From Cryphonectria parasitica EP155 (lineage: Eukaryota > Ascomycota > Sordariomycetes > Diaporthales > Cryphonectriaceae), in the NCBI RefSeq assembly GCF_011745365.1, contig NW_024468916.1, positions 186,001-250,000 of the forward strand: 64,000 nucleotides of DNA. Direction: 5' to 3'. Of this stretch, positions 30,572 through 41,393 are shown piece after piece. A program made the position numbers and the translations under genes. Numbering within the stretch: position 1 is the stretch's first letter; each line of letters begins with the position of its first letter. The notes below the pieces were generated by a model. That model was not told the DNA's origin. It did not search any database and saw nothing but the letters and a program-made list of their open reading frames with translations.

Positions 30572-32344
30572 TCAGTCTGCTCGGGCCTTTCCCTTACCAC
30601 CCTCATTGTTGTTCTGAATACGGAGGAGGCTATCATGGGCAGCAGCTGAAGCCACACTCTTGTTGCTATTCTCCATCACAGGGTGGTTTCCCACTTGACG
30701 AACTGCATGCAGAGGACTGTACTTCATGGGCTCCACATGAGGCTCATTGTGACTGTTGGCGGTGGCGTCAGTCTGAGCCAGGGAGTAGCTTGACATGGCC
30801 TGGTGGAGCAAGTGCTCTGTGGAGGCCTCCCTACCTCGAGCCTGAGGGACTAGAAGTTCGTGTGTGGTTCCCTCGTGTCCGTGCTGGTTCAGACTGGGCA
30901 TTCGAGACAGGACACCGCCATCAGAGCTGTCATGGTCAGGTGTCACGGGCAGAGGCTTGGTCTGGTTGAAACGGTTGGCGGAACCAAAACCTCCACGGTT
31001 GCTGGCTTGTACAGCTCCAGCATCGGGATGGGCGACGGCCGAGGGGGGCAGTGGGAAACGTCTCAGGAGGTCGGTTTGTCGGGGCAACGATGACGACGCC
31101 TCAACGGGGAAGCCAAGTCGTGCCTGTGGTGCGAACATTCTGTCGGAGACCAGGACTCTTCCTCCAACACCTTCACCACCAACTGCATTGTCGTCCCGAT
31201 GGAAAGTCTCCAGCTCAAACTCCTTAGGTTGAGATGCATGCACAGATCGGGGCTGACGGCGGCCCGTGTAGTCAAACTTGAGGGCAAACGGGAGGCACTT
31301 GTCCCCTGAGCGGAGGATGCACATCAAGAAGCAAGCGCTGCAGAGCAGGAGGGCGACGCTCATGGTGCACCAGGCGATGTTGATTGGGGTGGGACCCATG
31401 CTGCCGTTGTTCTTTGCGACCATCAACGTGACGACGACGACCAGGGCGACCATGCTGAAGCCGAAGACGCAGAGCACGGTGAAGAAAATGGCGAGCATCG
31501 TTATGTTGGCCCACTCGAGGAGCCCAGGCTCGCGACGGACCTGCTGCTGTCGCTGCCGCTGTCCGTGCTGGTAGCGAGTGTTGCGCATGTAGCCTGGCCT
31601 ATTGCGTGGGAGAATGTAAGGGGGGATTACACCAGCAGCATCATCTGGAGGTGCAGAAGATGGTCCAGCGCGGGGGCCAGCACGGTCTGACTGCTGATGC
31701 TCGAGAGACGGGAACGGGGTCAAAGGGCGCCGCGGGACATGAGGGCGCGGCGTAGTGTTGACAAACAGAGCCCATCTGAGGGCTCCGCGGCGCATCAGCT
31801 GGGGCGGCTCGGGTCCACATCCCATGATCTCAAAGGAGCTGGGTCGTCGTTCCATATGAGCAGCCTGAGGGCTGGTGACCTGATCGTCCGAGTCCTGAGT
31901 TTGGTCAGAGTCATCTTGGGAAGAGGGTGCAGACTGTGAGTTCTTTGGCTGGCGTTGTTGCAGACTGATGGCGTGCTCCTCAGGCTTAACAGGGCGGTTG
32001 GACTGCTGATCCTTCTGGTGCTGGCTCTCAGAGGAGGCAGATGCAGATGGTTTGTTGTTATTGTCAATGTCGTTGACAGTGACAGACATTGTGAAGAATG
32101 GACCAGGCTCCTCATGAAGAGAGAGCAACTCGGACAACATGACAGAGCCCAGACGACGATTGAGAGTAGGTTTCTGGTGGGCCTGAGTGTCGACAGATGG
32201 TTCTCCAGTAGAGGACATGTCGGAAATTGACATTCTATGACCCTCGTCATTGCCTGTGATGGATCCAGCTGGAGAATCCAAGGGCGACACATCCTGGGCT
32301 GTCTCTTTGGTCTGGACAGGCTGTTGAGCGCTTGGTGAAGACAT
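30572..32344 (-). CDS. Hypothetical two-TM membrane protein, 590 aa
   Basis: Not recognised as a named family. The start is taken at MSSPSAQQPVQTKE. The first 270 residues are Ser/Gln/Pro-rich and disordered. Two adjacent hydrophobic segments follow: TM1 about 280-309 (ITMLAIFFTVLCVFGFSMVA onward) and TM2 about 318-343 (AWCTMSVALLLCSACFLMCI), separated by a short NNGSMGPTP loop. The C-terminal about 245 residues are again hydrophilic. The hairpin topology with long disordered tails suggests a membrane anchor or scaffold. Upstream of the ATG, a GTAAGC donor (about 32466) and a CTAG acceptor (about 32400) fit a 5' UTR intron. The frame also extends upstream without an obvious conserved segment. 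Confidence 0.7.
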   Translation of the reverse strand: MSSPSAQQPVQTKETAQDVSPLDSPAGSITGNDEGHRMSISDMSSTGEPSVDTQAHQKPTLNRRLGSVMLSELLSLHEEPGPFFTMSVTVNDIDNNNKPSASASSESQHQKDQQSNRPVKPEEHAISLQQRQPKNSQSAPSSQDDSDQTQDSDDQVTSPQAAHMERRPSSFEIMGCGPEPPQLMRRGALRWALFVNTTPRPHVPRRPLTPFPSLEHQQSDRAGPRAGPSSAPPDDAAGVIPPYILPRNRPGYMRNTRYQHGQRQRQQQVRREPGLLEWANITMLAIFFTVLCVFGFSMVALVVVVTLMVAKNNGSMGPTPINIAWCTMSVALLLCSACFLMCILRSGDKCLPFALKFDYTGRRQPRSVHASQPKEFELETFHRDDNAVGGEGVGGRVLVSDRMFAPQARLGFPVEASSSLPRQTDLLRRFPLPPSAVAHPDAGAVQASNRGGFGSANRFNQTKPLPVTPDHDSSDGGVLSRMPSLNQHGHEGTTHELLVPQARGREASTEHLLHQAMSSYSLAQTDATANSHNEPHVEPMKYSPLHAVRQVGNHPVMENSNKSVASAAAHDSLLRIQNNNEGGKGKARAD

Positions 32345-33878
32345 TCTGAGCAGTACCTGTTCAGTCTGATAATCAGCAGGTGTTCGTCCCAAGACATCAA
32401 CAGGCTCTAGACAGAGCTCAGGAGGATGGACAGAAGAAAAGGATAGAATCAAAGGACGAGGCTTACCTAGTTGGCTAGCCGGCTTGATGGTGACGACTGT
32501 GAATCCTGAAGGCAAGACAAGCCATGCGATGCAGCAGGGTAAATGCGGATCCAGCTCACCAGTTCCTCTATTCCAAGAGCAGCTGGCGATGGGATAATTC
32601 CTCAAGGAGGTGAGGCTGCTTGAGGAGAGAAGGTGCTGGTAGGAAGGTTGTGGGCTGTATCAGACGCGTTGGACGCGTCCACGCTTGTGAAAGCACTTGG
32701 GTGATGATGGTCGGAGAAAAGAGAAGAAAACAGAGACCCAGATGGTTCGAAAGTGGCTAATGAGGCAACAGGAGAATGTTTGAAAGAGTTGAGGGTCTCA
32801 GTACGGCCTGAATATCTGGTTGGAAATGGAGCAGGGAGACAGGTATGTGCGTGTGCGAGGGTGTTGGGTCGATGGCATGCCTTTGAGGTCAATATACTCA
32901 CGCCCACTGAGGCGAGAAGATCTCTGCTGTCGGACCTGAATACCACTTGGGTCTTTGGAGGTTCGGAGCATGCAAGGTGGTGTTTTCAGAGGAGGTGGAT
33001 CTGAAGGGAACAGAGAGGTCAGGAGGTCGGGCATGAGATGGAGATGGGAGCTAGCTCTAGAAGAGAATATGAGAAAGGGGACAGGACGTGTTCGAGGTGT
33101 GTAGAATCAAAAGCTGCTGACTTCAAATTGGGCAATCGAGGACTCTGGCAAATATCGAGATTCGTTCGTCTGAAGTATGGTGCGCTGGATTGAGTGACAT
33201 ATGCTCTGTGTGCTCAGCATGGCAGAACTGTATTTACATAATATTTACAGGCATAAAACATACCCCTTGATTTTTGTTCTATTCACAGCCAGCAGCTATC
33301 ATGTTACTGAGCATGGACGCATGGCTCGAGGTAGTTCTGCAGCCCTATCAATGAGCCTATCCCCAGATTATATCCCACATCAGAGGCAAAGCCTGGCAAA
33401 CATTGTAGTCCCTTATTGACATAATGGGTTGCAAATTCTTGTTAAACTCAAAGAAAGTCACCCTAATAGTTTCAGCTATTGTAACTTAGTTGTGTAGTCG
33501 AGAAACCTATCATGAACAACCTCGACGAACAACTTGATGTTTGATAGGACCACAGTGGTAAACCCTGCATCCTGGCATCGTGGCCACTTACACTAGGAGT
33601 ACTTGCAGGGGAGGGGGGCTGGCAGGGATGCTGCGCGCTGCAGGTCCTGGGGCATTCACCTTCTGGCGGCCACTGCAGTCACTACGTCATTAGCGCTCGT
33701 CAGTGAGGCTATTGGTACCTTCCGCAGCTTGTTGTCGGAATGTAGCTGGCTCAACTACCTCAAACTCATTTCTTCCACCGACTGTCTCCCCAGGTTTTAC
33801 ACCCCACCCAAAGGCAACATCACCCAAAGGCAACATCTGGATTATGTCGCACCACATGATACAAACCAACTTTTTGAT
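32345..33878. other. Divergent intergenic region (two-TM protein / ADCK2-like)
   Basis: About 1.5 kb with the 5' UTRs and promoters of both genes. A probable 5' UTR intron of the minus-strand gene lies at about 32400-32466. No supported gene; overlapping short frames look like chance. Confidence 0.5.
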
Positions 33879-36264
33879 ATGAGGCCCCCCCTCTCTCTTG
33901 TACGAGGGCAGCCCTCATGCCTCCGGATACGCCCGTCCAGCCTGACACTTCCGAGATGCTCTGGTCCGACTGCGCACCCGATCTTCCCGAAGAGATGGGC
34001 ATCCGGGTTTTCCAATCGCCAGAGTTCATGGCAGTGGCAAGGCTCTCAACATCAGCAACAGCAAGAGCAACAACACCAAAAGCCATGTCAGTCGTGGAGG
34101 AGACAATCACGGTGGCATTGGCATGGGAGCGGTTCGCAACGTGGAGCCGGCCCTCGGCACATGCCACCACTCCTGGCTGCCTCGAGTGGCGCCGCCCTGG
34201 GTACAGCTGCCTTTGTCGAGATCTCCGAGGATACGGATACTAGGGATGGAGAGACGGGAGAGAAGCGCATGCTCGAGGTGTCCCGCGCAGAGATCTCTAA
34301 AGAGCTCGACCCTGACGACACGGGGCTCTCGCGCCTGCGCCATAAGATCGTTTTCCTTCTTGATGTTTATATTTGGGAGCCTCTCTGCACCGGAATTCGC
34401 TTCCTGCACCTCGCCGTTATCTTCGTGCCGGTCCTTCTCGCCGTTCCAGTGATGTGGCTTGGCAGGCGACAGAAGGACCGTGACAATGAGAGGACAGGCA
34501 CGTTGTGGTGGTATAATTTCCTCGTCAAGAGCATGGAGTGGGCCGGCCCAGCTTTTATTAAGGTGCGTACAACGAGGCGAGGGGGTGTTTCTTTCCTATC
34601 TGTTTCCAATAGCAGCTCACAAGCCTGTCAAATAGTTGGGTCAATGGGCCGCCTCACGCTCTGATATCTTCCCAAACGAGATGTGCGACATCATGTCCAA
34701 GTTGCACTCCAACGCGCCTGCTCACTCGCTGCATGCCACCAGGCGCATTGTGCAGGCCGCATTTGGCGGGCGGGCCTTTGACGACATCTTTGACGAGTTC
34801 GAGGAGAAGCCTCTTGGCGTAGGAGCCATCGCCCAGGTGTACAAAGCCAAGCTGAAACCTGACCTGGCCGTGCCGGGAGATATTGACCTCCTCGATGATG
34901 GGTCACAGGGCATTCTGCGCCATAACATGACTAGGGTATCCAAGAATGTGGGCACAGTCCTGAAGAGCACGCCGAAACGGGTACCCTCCTCTTATGTCGC
35001 TGTGAAGGTCCTGCACCCCGGTGTCGAGCGCACCGTCCGCCGGGACTTGCGCATCATGGGCTTCTTTGCGTCCCTCCTGAATGCCATACCGACCATCGAG
35101 TGGCTCTCCCTTCCTGACGAGGTCACCCAGTTTGGCGAGATGATGAAGCTGCAGCTGGATATGCGTATTGAAGCAGCCAACCTGGCTATCTTCCGCAAGA
35201 ACTTCAAAAATCGGCCGACGGCATGGTTCCCATTCCCCTATTCCGAATTCACCACACGAAACGTTCTGGTGGAGGAGTTCGCTCAGGGCATCCCCCTCGC
35301 TGATTTTATGGAGAATGGGGCTGGTTTGTTCCGGCAGGATCTTGCCTCTGGGGGTCTCGACGCCTTCCTTCGCATGCTGTTGCTGGACAATTTCGTCCAT
35401 GCCGATCTGCACCCGGGAAATATCATGGTACGCTTCTACGAGGCCGCGAGACCTGATCTACCTATGTCATTACATCTTAGGCACCAGGACGACGAAGACC
35501 GTGCACACCCCCAGGGCCAGAACGATGTTACAGAGCAGGTCCTGGCGAGATTGCGGCCGTTCCGGCACGGAAAGGATCCTGAGGCGTGGAACAGGGAACT
35601 GGCCAGGCTCGACCGAGAGGGCTACCGACCACAGCTGATCTTCATCGACACGGGACTCGTCACGGAGCTCAATGAGACGAATCGTCGCAACTTTTTGGAC
35701 CTTTTCCGTGCCGTTGCCGAGTTCGACGGCTACAAGGCCGGGCACCTAATGTGTGAGCGCTGCCGTCAGCCTGAGGCCGTCATCGACAAGGAAATATTCG
35801 CTCTAAAAATGCAGCACCTGGTGCTCAGCGTCAAGAGCCGTACTCTAGCCCTGGGTAATGTCAAGATCGGTGATATCCTGCAGGAAGTCCTTGGCATGGT
35901 ACGCGGCCATCACGTCCGGCTTGAGGGTGACTTTGTCAATGTCGTCATCAGCATCCTACTCCTTGAGGGCATCGGGCGCAACCTAGACCCCGAGATGGAC
36001 CTTCTCAGCAGCAGCTTGCCGATCCTGCGGCAGCTGAGTGCTCAGCAGGGCAAAGGTATGGCCCAGCAGGGCGACTTCAGCATGCTCATGGTATGGCTGG
36101 GTCTAGAGACGAGGAGATTCCTCCAGATAAGCTTTGAAGATGTGAGTCTGTTTTTTTATCCATACCTACATATATCATGTTTTGAAGCAACTGAAAGCTA
36201 ACCTTTGTCTACTAATCAGGTGGAGAGATGTGTGAAGTACGATCTCCTCTCACCCAATGTTTGA
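33879..36264 (+). CDS. ABC1/ADCK-family atypical kinase, ADCK2-like, mitochondrial
   Basis: 744 aa from exons 33879-34562, 34636-36141 and 36220-36264 (2235 nt). UbiB/ABC1/ADCK proteins are atypical kinases tied to coenzyme Q and mitochondrial lipid homeostasis. The N-terminus MRPPLSLVRGQPSCLRIRPS is Arg/Ser-rich with no acidic residues, like a mitochondrial presequence, and a hydrophobic segment lies near 176-192. Family motifs: the KxGQ motif (K|LGQWAASRSDIFPNE) is split by intron 1 after residue 228; PLGVGAIAQVYKA is the nucleotide loop; VAVKVLHPGVE carries the Lys; VHADLHPGNIM (about 482) and IFIDTGLV (about 563, in place of DFG) complete the active site. IDTG and SDIFP point to ADCK2 rather than COQ8. 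An acidic/polar insert (about 500-550) separates the last two motifs. Confidence 0.9.
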
Positions 36265-36890
36265 GCTCGCAATAGGCTCATGGTTAGCATCTCGTGAACA
36301 CACGATGTTTCATTAAACAAATGTATAAAAGACAGGCTGGTATGAGTGGCGCATGGTGTTTCTCCAAGGGATATATTTGGGGGGGGGGGGTTGCATAGAT
36401 GGATAAACACAGCAGAGGCAGCACACATCTAGAGGTTCCTTTTTGACAGCTGAAATCATAATGACCCTAACGAGAACCATGATGGTCATGTGTCTGAGTC
36501 TGAAGCGCTGTGATCAATCAAATGCCAGGCATATTAGCAGTAATCAGATGCTGTGAAGCCGAGTACATTTCTAGCAACGCGCACAGTCCTTCTTATGGTC
36601 AACTTTCAACGGTATTCTAGGTCCATATGAGATCTAAGAAACAGTGACAGAGAACCTACTAGAACATTGTAATATGGACTTGGGTTAATTAGCATGACAG
36701 ACAGCCACAGCTCTATTCTTCCGTCAGGTAGATCATCTTCTCTCTAAAGCTTCTCCTAATAGGGGAGTTGAGCCTCCAAGCCAGGGTTCAGAAGAACCTG
36801 AACTTCCAGATCTAAGGTTTGCATGTTTGAATCATGTATATAATTCTGCCTCGTCGAGCTTCGTGATCCACGTATATTCAAGGGAAAATA
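36265..36890. other. 3' flank of ADCK2-like gene up to transposon
   Basis: Includes a G-run at about 36379-36390. The TA target-site copy of the transposon is at 36889-36890. No gene seen. Confidence 0.55.
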
Positions 36891-36945
36891 AGTCAAAGCG
36901 GCCCCTTGTTGGCAGCCCCCCCTTATTAGCACCCCTGAACAAGCC
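36891..36945 (+). repeat. Left terminal inverted repeat of the Fot1-type element
   Basis: About 55 bp starting AGTCAAAGC; it has one copy of the TTGTTGGCA block and pairs with the right end. The inner part reads ATTAGCACCCCTGAACAAGCC, close to the right arm's inner edge but with TTATTAG in place of TCGTTGG. Confidence 0.85.
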
Positions 36946-36990
36946 ATATCACCCACTTATATATATATTGTTTTATATACATTTCACTTC

Positions 36991-38622
36991 CTATTCACCT
37001 ACCACGATGCAGTCCTCCTCATCAGTAGGTAATTCGATATCGCTCTCTTCATCCTGACTATCAACATTCCTATTGACTGCATTTTGAGCCCTCTGTATAT
37101 CTTCAATATCCGCAAACCTCGAATTTGGGCTTGTATCTATCTTCCTTCTTTTAGTTAGCCTTGTAGCCTCAGCCTGCCTTTCCAGTACCTCGTTCTTCTC
37201 CAGAGCTCTTGCCAGTTCGAAGTCCCTCTCGTTGAATGCTTTTTGTATCTTCCTAAACAGTACTCGTTGCATTGGGGCTGATGAAAGTTGCTGCTGATTC
37301 TTCTGTAGCTGGTGGTATAGGTCTTTAGCCTTGCAAGGAGTTGAAAAGATGACTAGTAGGCTTGAGGAAGCTTTCTGGATAAGCTGAGATGCTGTTGATG
37401 TTTTTGAACTTGAATTCACTCTAGCCTGAGTGTGCTGAGAAGTGCTAGCAAGGAGAAGAGGGCTCAAGAGTAGCTTGAAGGGTCTTACAGGCTATAAACC
37501 AGAAGCTTTCCATCCTGATCTGATATTCTGACTAGAAAGACCTTCCAAACGAGCCTCATGATAGTTCTCGAGGAATAAACACTTTCCTAGCACTGTTGAC
37601 TCGTTAGTTGTATGGCTGCTGTAGCTATCCAGGATTAATAGTCTAGCCTCTGAGGGGTTTGCTAGCTTGCTGCCAGAGATAAAGATCTTTTCCAGCCATT
37701 CAAGTGCTATAGCATTGTCAGTCCAGCCGTTTCTCGTAGATGTAAACTGCCAGCCCTTGAAGAAGTCCAAGAGGAGAGGAAACCACTGTTGTTGAACCGT
37801 TTTCCCTTTGAATATCACCAGAGGAAGAAGATAGGCGCCTGTAGCAGAGATACACTCGAGGAAAGAAGTCCAGGACCTCAACCCAGGCTCTTTTCGATGA
37901 ATTGAACGTAAAGAAGAGCCACCGAGAACTAATCCATTCTCTCCTTGGCCCTCAACTATCCCAGCCTCATTCATATTCCATCGATTAGCTGGCTTGATGG
38001 CTTGAACTTGAGAAAGATCAAAAAGACGGAACCAAGGCTGTATTACCTCTGTTGTAGCTCCATTGATCTGTTCAGAGGCAATCCGTCGATTCTTTCGAAC
38101 GTATATCTCTGGATTTCTCTTCAAAAAGCCCTCAGTCCACCTCTATCCTAGCTCTTGAGGGTCTTTTTGGACCTCGAGGATCCTCTGAGCAAAATGCTTA
38201 AGTTCGGAGTAGCTAGGTGGGAGCCCTAGGCTTTCCTGAACGAGGATCCATTCAGCTAACTGCTTTTTCTGAGTAAAAGAGAGCCTTTGCTGGTATTGAT
38301 GGGCTGTTTAATGCGATTCTGTGCGAGGGCCAGTGAGTCACTGGCCCTAGGCCGTGCACGGCCCAGCCAGCCAGCCAACAGCCAGACCTGTTGATAGCCT
38401 CAGTTAGTTGCCCTCGTGGTTTTTCTCTTCTTTTCTCTTCTCTTTAGCGCACTGCAATACAAGCTTTTTTGCCCTTGCATAGATTCTCTTCCTGCTAGAC
38501 GTTGTTGAAGAGTAGACCTTGATATGCCGTACTCGCGTGAGGCCTGTTTCTGTGACAAGCCCTTTCCGATAGCCTCGATGGCCTGGGCAAGCTCAAATTC
38601 GGTATACAGCTTCTTTTTAGGC
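36991..38622 (-). pseudogene. Pogo/Fot1-type transposase remnant (HTH_psq + DDE_1)
   Basis: Reads on the minus strand from MPKKKLYTEFELAQAIEAIG (38622; pipsqueak-type HTH with GLSQKQASREYGISRSTLQQ). It then has an interruption near 38320-38400 and continues FTQKKQLAEWILVQESLGLP, a TAG stop (38143-38145), the DDE_1 core, another TAG (37492-37494) and a C-terminal Lys/Gln-rich tail. In the catalytic core the first Asp is replaced by Asn (NMNEAG, codon 37969-37971). The second motif reads LILDSYSSH instead of the usual LILDGHGSH. The segment that should hold the third acidic residue and the HTSHxLQPLD motif is deleted after GKCLFLENY. The protein is therefore inactive on several independent counts. 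Confidence 0.88.
38327..38363. repeat. Two adjacent GC-rich palindromes inside the transposase
   Basis: GGGCCAGTGA (38327-38336) and TCACTGGCCC (38338-38347) form a perfect 10-bp inverted repeat around one G. After TA comes GGCCGTGCACGGCC (38350-38363), a perfect 14-bp palindrome. They sit between the HTH part and the next conserved transposase segment, where no family sequence is expected, so they look inserted. Confidence 0.65.
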
Positions 38623-38712
38623 ATATCGAGGTTCTGTGAAGAGATGAAGTCATTTGAATAAGAATTGGTTGAGGAAACTTTGTAAAAGTAAAGGTGGTGG
38701 AAATGGTGGTGT

Positions 38713-38797
38713 GGCTGTTCAGGGGTGCCAACGAGGGGGGGTGCCAACGAGGGGGGGTGCCAACGAGGGGGGGTGCCAACAAGGGGGTGCTTTGACT
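38713..38797 (-). repeat. Right terminal inverted repeat with internal 16-bp tandem repeats
   Basis: About 85 bp, 30 bp longer than the left arm because a 16-bp unit (TGCCAACGAGGGGGGG) is repeated three times from 38726 and followed by a variant copy ending at the terminus. Pogo-type transposases bind such subterminal motifs in other elements. Repeat expansion at one end only is seen directly. Confidence 0.85.
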
Positions 38798-39428
38798 TAG
38801 TGTGTGCAAAAGGTAAATTAAAGCTGAACATGCAAGCAAAGAAGCAACCCTGTTCTATATACGATGAGCCAATTTCCAAGGATCTTGACAGGTGCTTCTT
38901 GGGGGAGGGGGGGGGGGGGGCAAAGAGCCTAAGCAAGCAGACTCACCAACTGGTCTCTATTCTGACTCCAGTAGCAGGAACAAAGTAAGTGACTGCTTCT
39001 CCTTGTACACAACTGCTGAACGCCTCTCGCGTTTGCATAACAAACAGCTGCGTCTTTCTTCACTCAGGTATCATACTGAGGTCAGCTTTTATCTCCTGCA
39101 ACTTGCTCATACCAAAGAGCATCATCACTTTTTCAGACGACAACTCGCACTAGTCCAAGTGTTTTTATTGGCTTCAATATTTTCTCTTAATTGACATGAC
39201 GGCGCCAACCAACATCTCCTCTAACCCCGTAACCCTTGATGTGCCTTTTGTTTGTTTGGTATCCATACGAACCTCTTCCAAGACGCGTATCAGCAACAGC
39301 AGAAACATCACCAATTTCGTCCTCCAACCCAGCTTCAGTCACAACGCAGGATTTCCTTGACTGCAGTGTCGCCATCACAGACTTCAAACTGATTCTCTCC
39401 CCTGCCACTCTTTCAATTGCCAGCAAAC
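38798..39428. other. Intergenic region before proline-rich gene
   Basis: Holds the TA flank of the transposon, a G-run at about 38901-38920 and the promoter of the next gene. No gene seen. Confidence 0.55.
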
Positions 39429-41393
39429 ATGTCCAGCCCCTCTTCAACTAACTGGGCAGCCAAGGCTGCAAAACTCAAACAGGAGCTGTTGTCTCGACAG
39501 AAGGGACCACTTGCTGCTTCTGCTGCTGCTTCTGCCTCCCCACACAGCAACAACCACATGCAGCCAGCGCCCAGTACCAGTATTCCACCCAAAAACTCTC
39601 AAACTGGAACAGCAGAGTCATCTCGTGGACTGCAGACTGCAGCAGCTGCAGCTGCTATCACCACCAAAGAGCAGGGATACGACCAGAACACCAAGAAGGT
39701 CACGTCTAACAAGCACCTGAAAGCGTCTGCAGACCCAGGTGCACCCAAAGATCTGGCCCCAAAGCCAGTCAAGTCATCTGTCAGCGACAACGCCTCATCA
39801 AAGAGCAGGGCCCAGAAAAGCCTCTCCCAGACCGACTCGGTCGTGATCCCAGTCACAGCCAGTGATTTGACAACTGCTACTTCTTCGACCAGCAAGACCA
39901 GCAAGACCAGCACGACGGCCACAGCCCCAACTAAACCCAAGTCCATTTGTAACAAACCCAAGAATCCAGAGACGCGTGCTGAGACTGTCACAGGCACCGC
40001 TCGTCCCAGCACCAGCAGTGGCACATCAGAGGCGTCCCACATGCAGGCAAAGTCCACCATCACCACCAAGTCTGCGCAGAAGCAATCTTCTCCTCCCACC
40101 CCACAGGCCCCTTCCGCTATGCGCGAGGGGTCAACATCGTCCCGAATACGAAATTCTTCTTCGGGCTTCATGCCCATGGTGCCTCCTCCTCCTCCTCCTC
40201 CTCCTCCTCCTTCAGCCTTGAAGCAGGAAGAAGGCAAGCTCAGCCGTACATCCCACCCGACCTCTCAAAAACCCCAACACAATCCTGCTCAACTCGTTGA
40301 CAAAAATCGCGGAGAACACCCCAATCCGCGGCCCGAGTCTCATGCCGTGGATAAAGTGACCACACACGTGAGAAACGTAGCTCCACCGCAAGCTGCTACG
40401 AAGCACGTGTCGTGGGCTTCTTCTTCTTGGCCCTCACGGGCGCCCAGCCCCTTGCGCTTTTCACCGTCTGGTCTCAACACTAGCCGTCACAACACACGCT
40501 CTCAACTCAGCCAAATTGTCGCTAATGATCGTGACTTGAGAGACTGGCTTGAATTTACAGGGTTCGTCTGTAGTCCTCCATGAAAAACCTGATCTCGATT
40601 ACTTCCTTTTTGCCACTCTTCTCCCCCCCGCGGCACCCCTTCTTCCCCCGTCCCTTCTATGATCCTTCAGCGAAAGGACCCAAGTAGCTGCACTGCTCTT
40701 CACGCCAATGTTGGCATAAAGTTTATTGACCTTGACCATGTCCGCCAGGTGGAACGACCCCGACTTCCGATCCCACGAACTGCGACGCCAACGCCGTCTG
40801 GCCGAGATCGACAGGGAGAGAGCTGAGCTCGAGGACGAAGGACGCCGTGACAACAGAACCCGGTGTGACCGTGCCGCGCCTGCGTACACACAGCATCCCA
40901 CCTGGCAGTTGCCGCTCTCGCCCCGCCCGCTCCGATCCGACTTTAGCGAGCGCAATGCCGGCCGAGAGCTCTTTAGCCCCAGCCCCGAGAGGCGCAGGTT
41001 CCACCCGTCCGACCAGGTCTCTGGTTTCAAGCGGGGCCATGACGACGAGGAGCTCTGGGACAGACCCCCTCGCAAGATGTTTCGAGCCGACAGCACCACC
41101 AGAGGCTATGCAGGTAGTCATCGCCGTGGATCTTCGGCCTTGAACCAACGTGGACGTGGTGGACATCGTTCTTACAAATCTGGTAAGCATGACCAAAACC
41201 TAGTCCTGGGTCGGGAAACGCCTTGTTGGGGTTTTCAGAAGGAGCTGACTGACTGCTTTTGCCCCTAGGTTGGGACTCGTACACCCTCCCAGCGTCACCC
41301 ACACGACCTGAGAGCCCTCGACCCGGTGTGCGTGACTCTGATCCTGCCAAACGCGGCATGAAGGAGGCTGGGAGCTCCAGGCACCGGTACTGA
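39429..41393 (+). CDS. Hypothetical Ser/Thr/Pro-rich protein with conserved WNDPDFR...LAEIDRERAELE region
   Basis: 563 aa from exons 39429-40561, 40749-41182 and 41269-41393 (1692 nt). The first exon is low complexity (Ala, Ser, Thr, Lys; a ten-Pro run near 250). Its end, LSQIVANDRDLRDWLEFTG, continues in exon 2 with WNDPDFRSHELRRQRRLAEI and DRERAELE, a charged helical segment that looks conserved in kind among ascomycete proteins, though I cannot name the family. Exon 2 ends in an Arg/Gly-rich part (GRGGHRSYKSG) like RNA-binding RGG tails, and exon 3 adds a short Arg/Pro/Ser-rich end (DSYTLPASPTRPESPRP, then HRY). The exon 1-2 junction uses a less common GTTCGT donor and is the least certain; the second junction (GTAAGC...CTAG) is clear. 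Confidence 0.65.

Larger units (their letters stand above)
36891..38797 (-). mobile_element. Fot1/pogo-type DNA transposon, 1907 bp, defective
   Basis: Complete ends are visible. The left end begins AGTCAAAGC at 36891; the right end, read on the other strand from 38797, also begins AGTCAAAGC. Both are flanked by the dinucleotide TA (36889-36890 and 38798-38799), the expected Tc1-mariner/pogo target duplication. Terminal repeats extend to about 36945 on the left and 38713 on the right, with a CCCCTTGTTGGCA core and a shared inner edge GGCACCCCTGAACA-like sequence. Size, terminal AGTCAA and TA duplication all fit fungal Fot1 elements (about 1.9 kb). The transposase is dead, so mobilisation would need an active relative. 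Confidence 0.9.

Noticed and set aside
32602..32946. 114-codon frame upstream of the two-TM gene
   Set aside because: Composition looks random and it does not splice cleanly into the downstream frame; taken as 5' UTR or promoter.
36891..38797. Transposase as an active gene joined from several frames
   Set aside because: In-frame stops, an Asp-to-Asn change and a deleted catalytic segment rule out function.
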